Assembly (NCBI GenBank): GCA_023417815.1
Contig: JAEZEI010000051.1
Coordinates: forward strand, 1 to 64,000
Reading direction: 5' to 3'
From: Bacteroidota bacterium
Lineage (GTDB): Bacteria > Bacteroidota > Bacteroidia > Chitinophagales > Chitinophagaceae
Length of the DNA: 64,000 nucleotides
Shown: positions 22,727 to 32,305 of the stretch, piece by piece
Position numbering within the stretch: position 1 is the first letter of the stretch
Layout of the letters: every line of letters begins with the position of its first letter
Notes under the pieces: generated by a model
What the model saw: the letters and a program-made list of their open reading frames with translations, nothing else
Told to the model about the DNA's origin: nothing
Database searches by the model: none
Program-made: the position numbers and the translations under genes

Positions 22727-24856
22727 TTATTTTAAAAAGCCCTGAGGGACCTCCTTTTCCAGGAGATGCTCATAAATGAATTTGGTCTTTAGATTCTGGA
22801 AGTGCAATCCCTTTGCGCCGCCCCAGCCATGGCGGCCGCCGCTGTAGATCATCATTTCAAAATCTTTCTTCTTATCCTGCAGCGCACTGATAAGTTTAAT
22901 GCTGTTTTGCATATGAACATTCTCGTCTATTATGCCATGAACGATCTGCAATTTTCCTTTGTACTTATCTACATGGTTCATTACGTTACTATTCTTATAT
23001 CCTTCAGGATTATCCTTCAGTGTTCCCATGTAGCGTTCGGTATAGTGCGTATCATAAAGGCTCCAGTCGGTAACGCTGCCACCGGCCATGCCGTGGGTGA
23101 ATACATCGGCACCATAGGTGAGTGCATAGGCCGATACAAACCCGCCATAGCTAAAGCCCGTGATCGCGATCTTAGATGGATCCGCAGAACCATTTTTGAT
23201 CAACCAGTTCACCATGGTGCTATAATCTTTCATTTCCCAATAGCCAAGGTTGTGATAGAGTTCTGCTGCTCCGACCTTTCCGAAATGTCCGCTTCCGCGA
23301 TGATCCATTGACACCTGGATCAGTCCTTCCTTCGCCCAGAATTGCTGGGTGCCGTTTATGGAGTATACATCGTTTACACCTGTTGAATTAGGCCCGCCAT
23401 AAATTGAAATAAGCACAGGATATTTCTTTCCCTGCACCATATCAACAGGCCAGGTCACTTTCATCGGCAGATCGTATTTGCCGTCATCGCTTTTCACGCG
23501 GATCATTTCCACTTTCGCCAGCTTGTACTGGTCAAACTCTTCGCCTTTTGCAGAACCAAGTTCCCTGATCACCTTGCCTTTGTTGCTCACAAGTGCCATG
23601 GCGGCAGGTGTGCTTACATTACTATAGGTTGTTACGAAATAAGACGCATCCGGAGATAAATTCACAGAATGGGAATAATCACCAAAGGTGAGGCGCTTCA
23701 TATCCTTTCCCTTAAGCGTAACCGAATAAAGATCACGACGTGCGCTGTTCTCCTTTCTTGCTGTGAAATAAACAATATTGTTCTTTGTATCTACATGGTT
23801 GATATCGGTAACCGTGAAGTTCCCTGTAGTGACCTGGTTAACCAGGTTACCTTCCATGTCGTGCAGGTAAAGATGATTCCACCCGCTTGCATCACTTTGA
23901 AGCAGGAGGCCTTTATTATTATCGAGAAAGGTTATCCTGTCGCCTTCCAGGTCTACCCATGTTTTTTGTTCCTCCGTGTAGAATGGTTTCTTTGACCCGG
24001 TTGCCGGATCAACGCTCCATATCTTCAGCAGGTTCTGCTTGCGGTTCAGCCATTGTACCAGCAGCGCGTCGCCTTGCGGCTTCCAGATAGGCGCACCAAA
24101 GTACTGGTCATCCGAAGCATTGAAATCTGCCCAGGTAATTTTTCCCCCTGCAGGATTTACGATCCCGATACGCACTTCCGGGTTCTTATCGCCCACTTTT
24201 GGATAGCGCACAGTTTCAACATAACCATGCTGATCGTTCGCATCAGTGATGGTGAATACCGGAACCTCAGTATCATCGCTCCTGAAGAACGCAATTGATT
24301 TGCTGTCGGGGCTCCACCAGAAAGCGCGGTAGTTTGATGATCTTCCGAGGATCTCCTCCATGTAAACCCAGCTTGCATAGCCGTTAAGGACAACATCACT
24401 GCCATCATTGGTCAGCCTGTTCACGTTCGTGGTTGAAACTTCCGCGGTATACAGATCATTATCCTTCGTATAGGCCACAAACCTGCCATCAGGACTGAGA
24501 GTGGGATTTTTTTCGATGGTCTTGTCGTTGGTTAGCCTGATCTCTTTACCATCCTTTCTCAAAAAGATATCATTGTCTTTAATGAAAACGGGATTTTGTT
24601 TCATGGGCACGTCAACTTTGCCGGCTTCTGTTTCCTTGCCGGTTTTAGCATCAACAGTGTAGGTCTTGTCTCCCTTCATCATTGTGAAGGTGGAACCTGA
24701 GGTCCAGTTCAGAACTTTTGGAAGCGGGCTGGTTATACCCTTGAAATTATTCCTGAAATAGTGTTCTTCTGTCAGCGGTTTTACCTGTGCAAAGGCGGAA
24801 GAAATACTTCCGGCAAGCAATAATGAAAGCGCTGAACGCATAGAGAAATTTGTCAT
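22727..24856 (-). CDS. S9 dipeptidyl-peptidase IV-like serine peptidase
   Basis: 709 residues from the ATG at 24856, chosen because it precedes a signal peptide (MRSALSLLLAGSISSAFAQ). An N-terminal beta-propeller (DPPIV_N) spans about 60-460 and the alpha/beta hydrolase domain about 490-700. The nucleophile is in GFSYGGF, the acid is probably the aspartate of HGIIDENVHMQN, and the histidine is in GGRHGWGG. It removes N-terminal dipeptides, often after proline, from peptides in the periplasm. Single gene with its own terminator. Confidence 0.93.
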   Translation of the reverse strand: MTNFSMRSALSLLLAGSISSAFAQVKPLTEEHYFRNNFKGITSPLPKVLNWTSGSTFTMMKGDKTYTVDAKTGKETEAGKVDVPMKQNPVFIKDNDIFLRKDGKEIRLTNDKTIEKNPTLSPDGRFVAYTKDNDLYTAEVSTTNVNRLTNDGSDVVLNGYASWVYMEEILGRSSNYRAFWWSPDSKSIAFFRSDDTEVPVFTITDANDQHGYVETVRYPKVGDKNPEVRIGIVNPAGGKITWADFNASDDQYFGAPIWKPQGDALLVQWLNRKQNLLKIWSVDPATGSKKPFYTEEQKTWVDLEGDRITFLDNNKGLLLQSDASGWNHLYLHDMEGNLVNQVTTGNFTVTDINHVDTKNNIVYFTARKENSARRDLYSVTLKGKDMKRLTFGDYSHSVNLSPDASYFVTTYSNVSTPAAMALVSNKGKVIRELGSAKGEEFDQYKLAKVEMIRVKSDDGKYDLPMKVTWPVDMVQGKKYPVLISIYGGPNSTGVNDVYSINGTQQFWAKEGLIQVSMDHRGSGHFGKVGAAELYHNLGYWEMKDYSTMVNWLIKNGSADPSKIAITGFSYGGFVSAYALTYGADVFTHGMAGGSVTDWSLYDTHYTERYMGTLKDNPEGYKNSNVMNHVDKYKGKLQIVHGIIDENVHMQNSIKLISALQDKKKDFEMMIYSGGRHGWGGAKGLHFQNLKTKFIYEHLLEKEVPQGFLK

Positions 24857-24943
24857 TCCTGAATAAGGTTTTAGAAAAGACAAGATAACTTATTTGGCCG
24901 TTTTTGAAGGCCATAATTGATGAGTGGAACGTAGTAGGGTGCG

Positions 24944-25029
24944 AGTTGGAGGTTGGAGGTTGGAGGTTGGAGGTTGGAAGTTGGATGTTGGAAGTTGGAA
25001 GTTGGAGGTTGGAGGTTGGAGGTTGGAGA
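24944..25029. repeat. Heptanucleotide tandem repeat (GTTGGAG)n
   Basis: About twelve copies of a GTTGGAG unit with single-base variants (GTTGGAA, GTTGGAT) fill 24944-25029, between the start of the S9 peptidase and the end of lysS. G-rich on the plus strand. No ORF or known mobile element explains it. Confidence 0.9.
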
Positions 25030-25071
25030 TTGCCTGCCCCGGGGATTGGAGCAGGCGTGGATTATGAAATG

Positions 25072-26601
25072 TTATGAAGCGTCAGTGCCGTGCTCTGGTC
25101 GCATCATCGGAAATAATAATACATCCTGGATACTAGGCTGATTGGTGAGCAGCATGCATAGCCTGTCGATACCGAAACCAATACCGCTAGTTGGAGGCAT
25201 TCCGTATTCCAATGCTCTTAAGAAATCGTGGTCGATGAACATGGCCTCATCATCTCCCCTTTCCATAAGGGCAGCCTGTTCTTCGAAACGTTCGCGCTGT
25301 TCAATGGGATCATTAAGTTCTGAGTAGGCATTGGCCATTTCCTTACCGTTGATCATAAGCTCGAAGCGTTCCACGAGTCCTTCTTTGGAACGGTGCTTTT
25401 TAGTAAGCGGGCTCATCTCTACCGGGTAGTCTATTATAAAAGTCGGTTGTACGAAATGATGCTCGCATTTTTCGCTGAAGATCTCGTCGATGAGTTTTCC
25501 TTTTCCCCATTTTGCATCTGCATGAATACCTAGCTTTGAGCACACCTCACGGATGCCATCTTCATCCATACCGCTGATATCGAATCCTGTATGAGTCTTG
25601 ATGGCATCATACATTGTTACGCGGGGATAGGGCGCTTTGAAGCTGATATTCTTTCCATTCACTTCTATTTCCGGGGTACCGTTCACTGCAATGGCTGTTC
25701 TTTCAAGAAGCTGTTCGGTGGTTTCCATCATCCACAAATAATCCTTGTATGCCACGTAAAATTCCAGTACGGTGAATTCAGGATTATGTGTCCGGTCCAT
25801 TCCTTCATTGCGGAAGTTGCGGCTGAATTCGTACACCCATTCAAAGCCGCCTACCAAAAGGCGCTTCAGGTATAGCTCGTTTGCGATGCGCATGTACATG
25901 GGCACGTCGAGTGCATTATGGTGTGTGGTGAAAGGTCGGGCAGCCGCCCCGCCCGGGATACTTTGCAGCACCGGGGTATCAACTTCAATTGCCCCGTGTT
26001 CATTCAGGAACCCACGCATGGCATTGATCATACGGGTACGCTTCAGGAATACTTCCTTTACACCGGGGTTTACAACAAGATCGGCATAACGCTGGCGGTA
26101 TTTGAATTCAGGATCCGTTACTTCATCGAATGCTTCGCCGTCTTTTTCCTTCACAACAGGAAGCGGCCTCAACGCTTTGCTTAATAACCTGAACTCTGTG
26201 ATGTGCACGGATGTTTCACCCGTCTTGGTTGTAAATACATATCCCTTTATACCAATGAAATCTCCGATATCCAGTAATTTCTTCCATACATTCTGGAACA
26301 TGGATTTATCCTCGCCGGGGCATATATCATCCTGTTTTATATAACACTGTATCCTTCCCGAACCATCCTGAAGCACGGCAAAATTGGCCTTGCCCATATC
26401 ACGCACACTCATGATCCGTCCTGCAAGCACAACATCAGCAAATTCCGCTTTATTTTCATCGCCTTTATAGCGTTCCTTTATTTCCGCAGCGGTAATATTC
26501 ACGGGGAATAATTCGGCGGGATAGGGCTCAATCCCGGCCTTGCGTAATTCTTCGAGTTTTTCTCTCCTGATGATCTCCTGTTCAGATAAATGAGTAGACA
26601 T
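25072..26601 (-). CDS. lysS: Lysyl-tRNA synthetase, class II
   Basis: 509 residues, normal length. It charges tRNA-Lys with lysine. The OB-fold anticodon-binding domain is N-terminal (VVLAGRIMSVRDMGKANFAV), and the class II catalytic core carries motif 2 in YEFSRNFRNEGMDRTHNPEF and motif 3 in GIGFGIDRLCML. The C-terminal end reads QDVLLFPMMRPE. Preceded by a clear Bacteroidota-type promoter at 26618-26648. Confidence 0.97.
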   Translation of the reverse strand: MSTHLSEQEIIRREKLEELRKAGIEPYPAELFPVNITAAEIKERYKGDENKAEFADVVLAGRIMSVRDMGKANFAVLQDGSGRIQCYIKQDDICPGEDKSMFQNVWKKLLDIGDFIGIKGYVFTTKTGETSVHITEFRLLSKALRPLPVVKEKDGEAFDEVTDPEFKYRQRYADLVVNPGVKEVFLKRTRMINAMRGFLNEHGAIEVDTPVLQSIPGGAAARPFTTHHNALDVPMYMRIANELYLKRLLVGGFEWVYEFSRNFRNEGMDRTHNPEFTVLEFYVAYKDYLWMMETTEQLLERTAIAVNGTPEIEVNGKNISFKAPYPRVTMYDAIKTHTGFDISGMDEDGIREVCSKLGIHADAKWGKGKLIDEIFSEKCEHHFVQPTFIIDYPVEMSPLTKKHRSKEGLVERFELMINGKEMANAYSELNDPIEQRERFEEQAALMERGDDEAMFIDHDFLRALEYGMPPTSGIGFGIDRLCMLLTNQPSIQDVLLFPMMRPEHGTDAS

Positions 26602-26617
26602 AAAATATAAATGGCTG

Positions 26618-26648
26618 CAAAGGTAAGATGGCAGCGCGAGCAGTCCAA
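26618..26648 (-). promoter_or_regulatory. Promoter of lysS
   Basis: On the minus strand, TACCTTTG (26618-26625) matches the TANNTTTG -7 element, and a TTG (26646-26648) sits 20 bases further upstream, the spacing expected for Bacteroidota sigma-A promoters. It ends 16 bases before the lysS ATG. Confidence 0.65.
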
Positions 26649-26717
26649 GCCTGCGGTTTAATGCATTATTCTCATCAACTGGCAGAAATCTTGCTGTGAA
26701 CCGTGTAAATTCAGTTC

Positions 26718-27416
26718 ATGCGAAAGATAATATCAGCAGTTTCCATTGCAACCCTTCTCATTTCCTGCGATGTTTTACAACAACTTCCGACTACGGGTGG
26801 CCCGGTTACTGAAGCTGAGGCCGGCCAGGGCATCAAGCAGGCGCTGAACCAGGGACTTGGTAAAGCGGTTAACCAGCTTAATGTTACGGATGGCTTCTTC
26901 GGCAGCCAGTTTTATAAGATACTGCTTCCTCCCGAGGCGCAGCGGGTAGAGAATACACTTCGTACCCTGGGACTGGGCAACCTGGTAGACCGTGCCGTAT
27001 TGTCGATAAACCGCGGGGCAGAGGATGCGGTAGGCTATGCCACGCCAATCTTTGTTGATGCGATCACCAGTATGACCATAAACGATGCAATTAATTTAGT
27101 TAGGGGTGGTGATACCAGCATCACGCATTTCTTCAGGGTGAAGACAAGCCAGCGGTTGATGGATGCCTTCCTGCCGGTGATACAGCGTTCGCTGGATAAA
27201 GTGGATGCCACGAAGTACTACGGTGACCTGGTGAGAAGCTATAACAGCTTTCCAACTACCATTCGTAAACTTGATCCGGACCTTGCGGGGTATGTAACGC
27301 TGAAGGCTAACGATGCACTTTTCAACCTGATAGCAAAGGAGGAAAAGAACATCCGCGAAAACCCGGTAGCACGAACCACCGAGATATTAAGGAAAGTGTT
27401 TGGCGGCTTGTTCTAA
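26718..27416 (+). CDS. DUF4197 lipoprotein
   Basis: 232 residues. Leader MRKIISAVSIATLLISCDVL has a lipobox (C17). The mature protein is alpha-helical and shows the DUF4197 pattern: EAGQGIKQALNQGLGKAVNQ, FKILLPPEAQ-like segment (YKILLPPEAQRVENTLRTLG) and DAITSMTINDAINLVRGGD. DUF4197 proteins are found across Bacteroidota and Proteobacteria and have no known function. Divergent from lysS, convergent with the flavin-reductase-like gene 19 bases away. Confidence 0.88.
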   Translation: MRKIISAVSIATLLISCDVLQQLPTTGGPVTEAEAGQGIKQALNQGLGKAVNQLNVTDGFFGSQFYKILLPPEAQRVENTLRTLGLGNLVDRAVLSINRGAEDAVGYATPIFVDAITSMTINDAINLVRGGDTSITHFFRVKTSQRLMDAFLPVIQRSLDKVDATKYYGDLVRSYNSFPTTIRKLDPDLAGYVTLKANDALFNLIAKEEKNIRENPVARTTEILRKVFGGLF

Positions 27417-27435
27417 AAGAGAATCTTTTATTGGA

Positions 27436-28311
27436 TTACGCTAAAAGTACCTGCCATGCTTCATCAACCTTTCCATGGTTAAGTAGTTCCGCTGCGTAGG
27501 TATGAAGCTCCTTTTCCATTTCAGCAGGGTTCATTGCGTAATACTGTACGATCTGTTTTACTTTTTCATCATTGAATGCAGGATCGATCACCGGGAATTC
27601 ATTCACATTTGCAAGTTGGCCAAGATGGTTCCCGGTGAGTATTTTACTAAGCCGTATATCTTCAGGAAGTGAATCAATTCCGATCCCTAGCTGGGTATTG
27701 GGTTTCGCAACCTTAAATAGGCTGGTCTCATCCACTTTGCAATACCAGTCGCCTCCCAGGCGTGCAATATGCTGCATCTTACGCTGGTCGATCTTACCAT
27801 TTTCATCAAGAATACTATCGTGGATGTGCATCAGCAGCACTTCACAGATCACGAGATTGCCTGCTCCGCCATTCTCCCCAAGGGGCTTCACTTCAAGAAC
27901 CCGACATTCCAGTTTCACCTTGCTTTCCTTTACCATAGGAGGCTTTACTTTGATGGCCATTTCGGGAGTAAAACCTGCCTTCGCAAATTCATTGACTTCC
28001 TTTGGGTATTCACAACTGGCGAGGGAAACCTGCTGTACCATATCGTAGTCTGCAATATTGATCACAACCTCCGGCACTTCAAGCACATTCTGAAGGGTAT
28101 GCTTGGTTGTATTATCCCTTACCCTCCGGGCCGGTGAGAAAATGACCACAGGTGGGTTAGAGCTGAAAAGGTTGAAAAAGCTGAATGGGCTCAGGTTTAC
28201 ATTACCTACCTTATCTATAGTAGAAGCAAAGGCGATAGGCCTTGGGGCTATCGCATGCTGCAGGTAATTCTGTGCTTCTGCAGGCTTGATGGTACTGAGA
28301 TCAATCAGCAT
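27436..28311 (-). CDS. Flavin-reductase-like FMN-binding split-barrel protein
   Basis: 291 residues. The split-barrel core spans about 1-190: NYLQHAIAPRPIAFASTIDK, SPFSFFNLFSSNPPVVIFSP and FAKAGFTPE. Members bind FMN and either reduce flavins for a partner monooxygenase or act as simple oxidoreductases. It overlaps the upstream fumarylacetoacetase-family gene by 11 bases in the same direction, so the two belong to one operon, probably in catabolism of an aromatic compound (inference). The C-terminal 80 residues are an extra helical extension. Confidence 0.87.
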   Translation of the reverse strand: MLIDLSTIKPAEAQNYLQHAIAPRPIAFASTIDKVGNVNLSPFSFFNLFSSNPPVVIFSPARRVRDNTTKHTLQNVLEVPEVVINIADYDMVQQVSLASCEYPKEVNEFAKAGFTPEMAIKVKPPMVKESKVKLECRVLEVKPLGENGGAGNLVICEVLLMHIHDSILDENGKIDQRKMQHIARLGGDWYCKVDETSLFKVAKPNTQLGIGIDSLPEDIRLSKILTGNHLGQLANVNEFPVIDPAFNDEKVKQIVQYYAMNPAEMEKELHTYAAELLNHGKVDEAWQVLLA

Positions 28312-29323
28312 TTATCTTTTCTTTTTTCAGTGCAAGAATAGACATGTCACTTTCCTCCTTAACGATCGTATTGCTAAGGGTGCCGAGCTGATCGATCTCC
28401 ATTTCCACCACGTCTCCATCTTGCAGCCACTGTTCCTTGTAATTAGGGTCTTCCAGTTTTCCGGTCCCGTTAAGTTCAAGGAAGCAACCAGTGCCCACGG
28501 TCCCGCTCCCGATAACATCACCGGCGAAAACATTCGCGCCATAGCTCACCCGTTCAATGATCTCGGCGAATGTCCAGTCCATATCGCCAAGATTACCTGA
28601 ACTAACCTGCTTGCCGTTCACCCTGCAACTCATGTTCAGGTTCCAGGCCTTACCGGTATGCCCTGCCTTGCAGGGGATCTCGTATTCTTCCAGTTCATCG
28701 AGGGTAACCAGCATGGGGCCGATTGCAGTAGCGAAGTCTTTTCCTTTAGCGGGTCCGAGGTTCAGAAGCATTTCTTCCATTTGTAACCGGCGTGCGCTCA
28801 GGTCATTCATGATCATTAAACCGGCGATATAATTGTCTGCTTCTTCTGCCTTGATATTCCTCCCCGGGCGGTTAATAACGATAGCAGCTTCCAGCTCAAA
28901 ATCCAGTTTTTCAAAATGGTCGGGCATACAGTAAACCTCTCCCGGTCCCTGAATGCTGTTATGGTTGGTGAAATAGAAGATAGGGTATTGATCGAATTCA
29001 GGGATCATGTCCACTTTGCGGTTCCTGCGTGCTGCAGCTACGTGCTGGCGGAAGGCGTATCCATCGCGGCAACTGGTAGGATGAGGAACCGGCGCCAGGA
29101 TGTATGCATCGTTCAGATCCATGGATGGGACATCCCGTCCTGAGCCTTCTTTTATCCTCCTTTCAGCAGCAATGGCAAGGGGAAGCACATCATCCCAATA
29201 GTTCAGGAACATCGCCATACTTACCGGCAGGTCGGAATGCAGCGTGTCGGTATCATATAACTTTCCATTCACAAGTATAGCGAGTTGATCTCTCTCTTCC
29301 TTCAGGTAGGTTACCAGTTTCAT
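28301..29323 (-). CDS. Fumarylacetoacetate hydrolase-family protein
   Basis: 340 residues. The FAH fold is clear: FEYLDFELEAAIVI-like stretch (HFEKLDFELEAAIVINRPGR), the metal-binding E and D in this region and in MIMNDLSARRLQ, and the GDVIGSGTVGTGCFLE loop. Family members cleave C-C bonds of beta-diketo acids such as fumarylacetoacetate in tyrosine degradation; related hydratases and decarboxylases also occur. The overlapping flavin-reductase gene supports an aromatic-degradation operon, but hmgA is not in the window. Driven by the promoter at 29342-29373. Confidence 0.9.
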   Translation of the reverse strand: MKLVTYLKEERDQLAILVNGKLYDTDTLHSDLPVSMAMFLNYWDDVLPLAIAAERRIKEGSGRDVPSMDLNDAYILAPVPHPTSCRDGYAFRQHVAAARRNRKVDMIPEFDQYPIFYFTNHNSIQGPGEVYCMPDHFEKLDFELEAAIVINRPGRNIKAEEADNYIAGLMIMNDLSARRLQMEEMLLNLGPAKGKDFATAIGPMLVTLDELEEYEIPCKAGHTGKAWNLNMSCRVNGKQVSSGNLGDMDWTFAEIIERVSYGANVFAGDVIGSGTVGTGCFLELNGTGKLEDPNYKEQWLQDGDVVEMEIDQLGTLSNTIVKEESDMSILALKKEKINAD

Positions 29324-29341
29324 ACTTTATTTATTAAGCAG

Positions 29342-29373
29342 CAAATTTACTGAAGCACAGCCTCGCCGGCAAA
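29342..29373 (-). promoter_or_regulatory. Promoter of the FAH-family operon
   Basis: Minus strand TAAATTTG at 29342-29349 (TANNTTTG element) and TTTG at 29370-29373 with exactly 20 bases between them, a full match to the Bacteroidota consensus, 19 bases ahead of the ATG. A divergent TATATTTG on the plus strand (29388-29395) may serve the hydroxylase gene. Confidence 0.72.
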
Positions 29374-29410
29374 AACATTAGTTGCAGTATATTTGCAGAA
29401 ATGCATTCCT

Positions 29411-30073
29411 ATGGAATTTGAAAAGATCCATAATAAGGGACAGGCTCAGCTTTTCAGGAATCAATACCTGGAATACCTTACCAAGACACACCCTCTTGTG
29501 ATCTGGGGAATGTATTTGCCTGTATTCATCCTCCTGCCATATTATGCGCATAATACTCTTGGCTATGGTATAGGCCGTGTGCTTCTTACTTTTTTTGCAG
29601 GCATGTTCTTCTGGAGTTTTTTTGAATACATAATGCATCGTTTTGTATTTCACATGGTGGCTGAATCCGAAAAGGCAAGAAGGGTCATTTATGTTCTGCA
29701 CGGTAATCACCATGAATATCCCCGCGATAAGGAAAGACTTTTCATGCCTGCTGTACCAAGCCTGATCATAAGCTCAACACTCTTTCTACTGATGTATGGA
29801 ATGATGGGCCAGAACGTCTTCTCATTCTTCCCGGGTTTTATGTTGGGTTATCTTATCTATGGAAGCATGCACTATGCAATTCATGCATGGAATCCCCCTT
29901 TCAAATGGATGAAAGGCCTGTGGAGGAATCATCATCTTCACCACTATAAGCAAACACAACGCGGTTTCGGTGTCAGCTCCACGCTCTGGGACCATGTGTT
30001 CGGAACGACTTTCGATCTTAAAAAAGAAAAAGAAGATAAGGAAAAGGTGAAGGAGCTTATGTTCTCCAAATGA
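29411..30073 (+). CDS. Fatty-acid hydroxylase/sterol desaturase-family membrane enzyme
   Basis: 220 residues from ATG 29411. Hydrophobic segments near 35-60, 100-120 and 125-145 anchor it. The di-iron histidine boxes are all present: HRFVFH, HGNHHEYP, HYAIHAW and NHHLHHYK. The layout matches fatty-acid 2-hydroxylase-like enzymes that hydroxylate acyl chains of sphingolipids or other lipids using O2. Sphingolipid-containing Bacteroidota often carry one, so a lipid 2-hydroxylation role is a reasonable inference. Monocistronic. Confidence 0.88.
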   Translation: MEFEKIHNKGQAQLFRNQYLEYLTKTHPLVIWGMYLPVFILLPYYAHNTLGYGIGRVLLTFFAGMFFWSFFEYIMHRFVFHMVAESEKARRVIYVLHGNHHEYPRDKERLFMPAVPSLIISSTLFLLMYGMMGQNVFSFFPGFMLGYLIYGSMHYAIHAWNPPFKWMKGLWRNHHLHHYKQTQRGFGVSSTLWDHVFGTTFDLKKEKEDKEKVKELMFSK

Positions 30074-30355
30074 TCACCAGCGCTCCTCCCTGCTGTCGCC
30101 TCCTTTGAACATTTCCCTGTTTTTACGTTTCTGTTCCTGCCGTTCCAGGATCATTCCAGCAATGATATCGCCTGCATTGCCGGGGTCAGCCATTAATGCA
30201 TTCCGTAACTTTTCTTCATTTATATCCAGGCGATAAAGAATATTGATAAGTCCATTGAAATCATCAAGGATGAGCCTGTTCACTTCAACAGAGATCATTT
30301 TAAATAGAACCTGTTCGTCTTTGCCTTCCTGTGATATGATCTCTTCAAGCTTCAT
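30074..30355 (-). CDS. Small conserved hypothetical protein
   Basis: 93 residues from the ATG at 30355 (an earlier in-frame start would run into the neighbour). Helical, with a charged tail (MILERQEQKRKNREMFKGGD) and a stretch VNRLILDDFNGLINILYRLD. No catalytic motif. The stop directly abuts the convergent hydroxylase gene, and the start is 1 base after the TIGR02757 stop, so the two are probably cotranscribed. Function unknown. Confidence 0.7.
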   Translation of the reverse strand: MKLEEIISQEGKDEQVLFKMISVEVNRLILDDFNGLINILYRLDINEEKLRNALMADPGNAGDIIAGMILERQEQKRKNREMFKGGDSREERW

Positions 30356-30356
30356 G

Positions 30357-31115
30357 TCAGAATTTTTCAAGCACCCCAAGTGCAAAAAGGGAGAAGTCGT
30401 ATTTGCAGGGATCGTCTTTATCGAGTTTCCTTAATTCACCGGTAAGTTCAATGGCGGCCTGCCAGTCTGTTTGCTTTCTTTGCAGAAGTCCAAAATGCCT
30501 TGCAACCCTGGCTACATGAACATCTAAAGGTATTATTAATTGGGCTGCCGGAATATTCTTCCACAAACCAAGATCCACTTCGCTCTTCCTGACCATCCAC
30601 CGTAGGAACATATTCAGCCTTTTGCACGATGAGTTCCTGAATGGTGCAGCAATATGTTTCCTGGTTCGTTGAGGTACGTCTTCAAGACTGAAGAAATACG
30701 AATGGAAATTATTAAGACGCTCTTCCATTGCCCAGGCTTCATTCATGGTAAAGGCAGCCTCCAGAGTCGAATGGCGTTGGTAATGGTGACGAAAGAATTC
30801 AATAAAATAAAGCAGGTCGGTATAATTGAAGGTTCGATGCCTGAACTCCTGTAATCTTCTCAACTCAGGGGCGGAAGCATTTTTTATGAATTCAGAAGGA
30901 GCATTGTCCATCAGTTCCATTAATTCATTGGCCTTATTGATGATGGTCTTACGGTTTCCCCAGGCGAATATCGCTGCAAAGAACCCGGAGATCTCCTGGT
31001 CGCGCGCGTTTGAAAAACGATGTGGAACTGAAACGGGATCAGCCTCAATAAAGAAAGCCCTGTCATATTCTTCGGCCTTGCGGTTAAGGAATGCGATAAG
31101 GCCTTCACTCAGCAT
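30357..31115 (-). CDS. TIGR02757-family protein
   Basis: 252 residues matching the TIGR02757 family found mainly in Bacteroidota: DPVSVPHRFSNARDQEISGF, FAWGNRKTIINKANELMELM, SCKRLNMFLRWMVR and LIIPLDVHVARVARHFGLLQ. The fold resembles HhH-type DNA glycosylases (the LDVHVARVARHFGL segment echoes their helical core), but catalysis has not been demonstrated and a nucleic-acid role is only inferred. It overlaps the stop of the upstream PLP-enzyme gene by 1 base. Confidence 0.85.
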   Translation of the reverse strand: MLSEGLIAFLNRKAEEYDRAFFIEADPVSVPHRFSNARDQEISGFFAAIFAWGNRKTIINKANELMELMDNAPSEFIKNASAPELRRLQEFRHRTFNYTDLLYFIEFFRHHYQRHSTLEAAFTMNEAWAMEERLNNFHSYFFSLEDVPQRTRKHIAAPFRNSSCKRLNMFLRWMVRKSEVDLGLWKNIPAAQLIIPLDVHVARVARHFGLLQRKQTDWQAAIELTGELRKLDKDDPCKYDFSLFALGVLEKF

Positions 31116-32275
31116 TATCCTATTGCCTGGTTGAGGTCTTCAATAAGATCATCCGCATCTTCTATACCCACGCTAAGTCGGATCAGTCCATCAGTGAGGC
31201 CAACCTTCAGTCGTTCTTCCCGTGGAATGCTTGCATGGGTCATGCTTGCAGGATGATTGATAAGTGATTCAACCCCACCCAGGCTTTCCGCAAGGGAGAA
31301 AAGTTTTGTTGAGGAGAGCACCCTTGTGGCATTCTCAATAGTATCATCATTTAAGGTAAAGCTCATCATGCCTCCGAAGCCCCGCATTTGTTTCCGGGCG
31401 ATGTCATGATTAGGATGATCCTCAAATCCGCACCACCAAACCTTTCCAACCGAAGAATGCTCCCTGAGGAATCGCGCGATCCTTTCGCCATTTTCGCAAT
31501 GTTGTTTCATGCGTACATGCAAGGTCTTTATACCACGAAGCACCAGGAAGCAATCCATAGGCCCCGGCACCGCCCCACAGCTTTTCTGAATGAAGTAAAG
31601 CCTTTCCCTGAGGTCATCGTCATTCATTACCAGTGATCCCTGGATAACGTCACTGTGTCCTCCCAGATATTTAGTAGCGGAATGCATTACGATATCTGCT
31701 CCAAGATCCAGGGGATTTTGAAGGTAGGGTGATGCGAATGTATTATCGACACACAACAGTGCATTTGCATTTTTTGCTATTGCAGAAACCGAAGCTATAT
31801 CCGTGATATTCATCATGGGGTTTGTAGGGGTCTCGATCCAGATAAGCTTTGTTTTACTGCTTAATGCAGGTTTAATATTTTCCGGATCAGTGGTATCAAC
31901 ATATTTGAATACTATTCCGAAGCGTTCAAATACTTTTGTGAAAAGACGGTATGTTCCGCCATACATATCGTTTGCAGCTACAACCTCATCGCCCGGCGAA
32001 AGGAGCTTTATCACCGCATCTGTAGCAGCTACCCCACTGGAAAATACCAGCCCGTGTTTACCATTCTCGATAACAGCCATGGCTTCTTCGAGGGCCTTAC
32101 GTGTTGGGTTTTGAGAACGTGCATATTCAAAACCCTGGTGCACTCCCGGCGCATCCTGCACATAGGTAGAGGTTTGGTAGATCGGGGTCATTATTGCACC
32201 TGTAGAAGGATCGGGATGTGATCCTGCATGGATCATCCGCGTTGCTATCTTTTTAGTATTCAGATTTGCGCTCAT
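31115..32275 (-). CDS. Cystathionine gamma-synthase/gamma-lyase-type PLP enzyme
   Basis: 386 residues of the Cys/Met metabolism PLP family. The Schiff-base lysine is in SATKYLGGHSD, with substrate-binding stretches YARSQNPTRKALEEAMAVIE, SSGVAATDAVIKLL and ETPTNPMMNITDI. Such enzymes either join cysteine and an activated homoserine or split cystathionine; sequence alone does not separate MetB from MetC/CGL reliably. It lies upstream of the TIGR02757 gene with a 1-base overlap. Confidence 0.9.
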   Translation of the reverse strand: MSANLNTKKIATRMIHAGSHPDPSTGAIMTPIYQTSTYVQDAPGVHQGFEYARSQNPTRKALEEAMAVIENGKHGLVFSSGVAATDAVIKLLSPGDEVVAANDMYGGTYRLFTKVFERFGIVFKYVDTTDPENIKPALSSKTKLIWIETPTNPMMNITDIASVSAIAKNANALLCVDNTFASPYLQNPLDLGADIVMHSATKYLGGHSDVIQGSLVMNDDDLRERLYFIQKSCGAVPGPMDCFLVLRGIKTLHVRMKQHCENGERIARFLREHSSVGKVWWCGFEDHPNHDIARKQMRGFGGMMSFTLNDDTIENATRVLSSTKLFSLAESLGGVESLINHPASMTHASIPREERLKVGLTDGLIRLSVGIEDADDLIEDLNQAIG

Positions 32276-32305
32276 GTCTGTGATTGAAGCGCAAAAATAA
32301 GCTTC

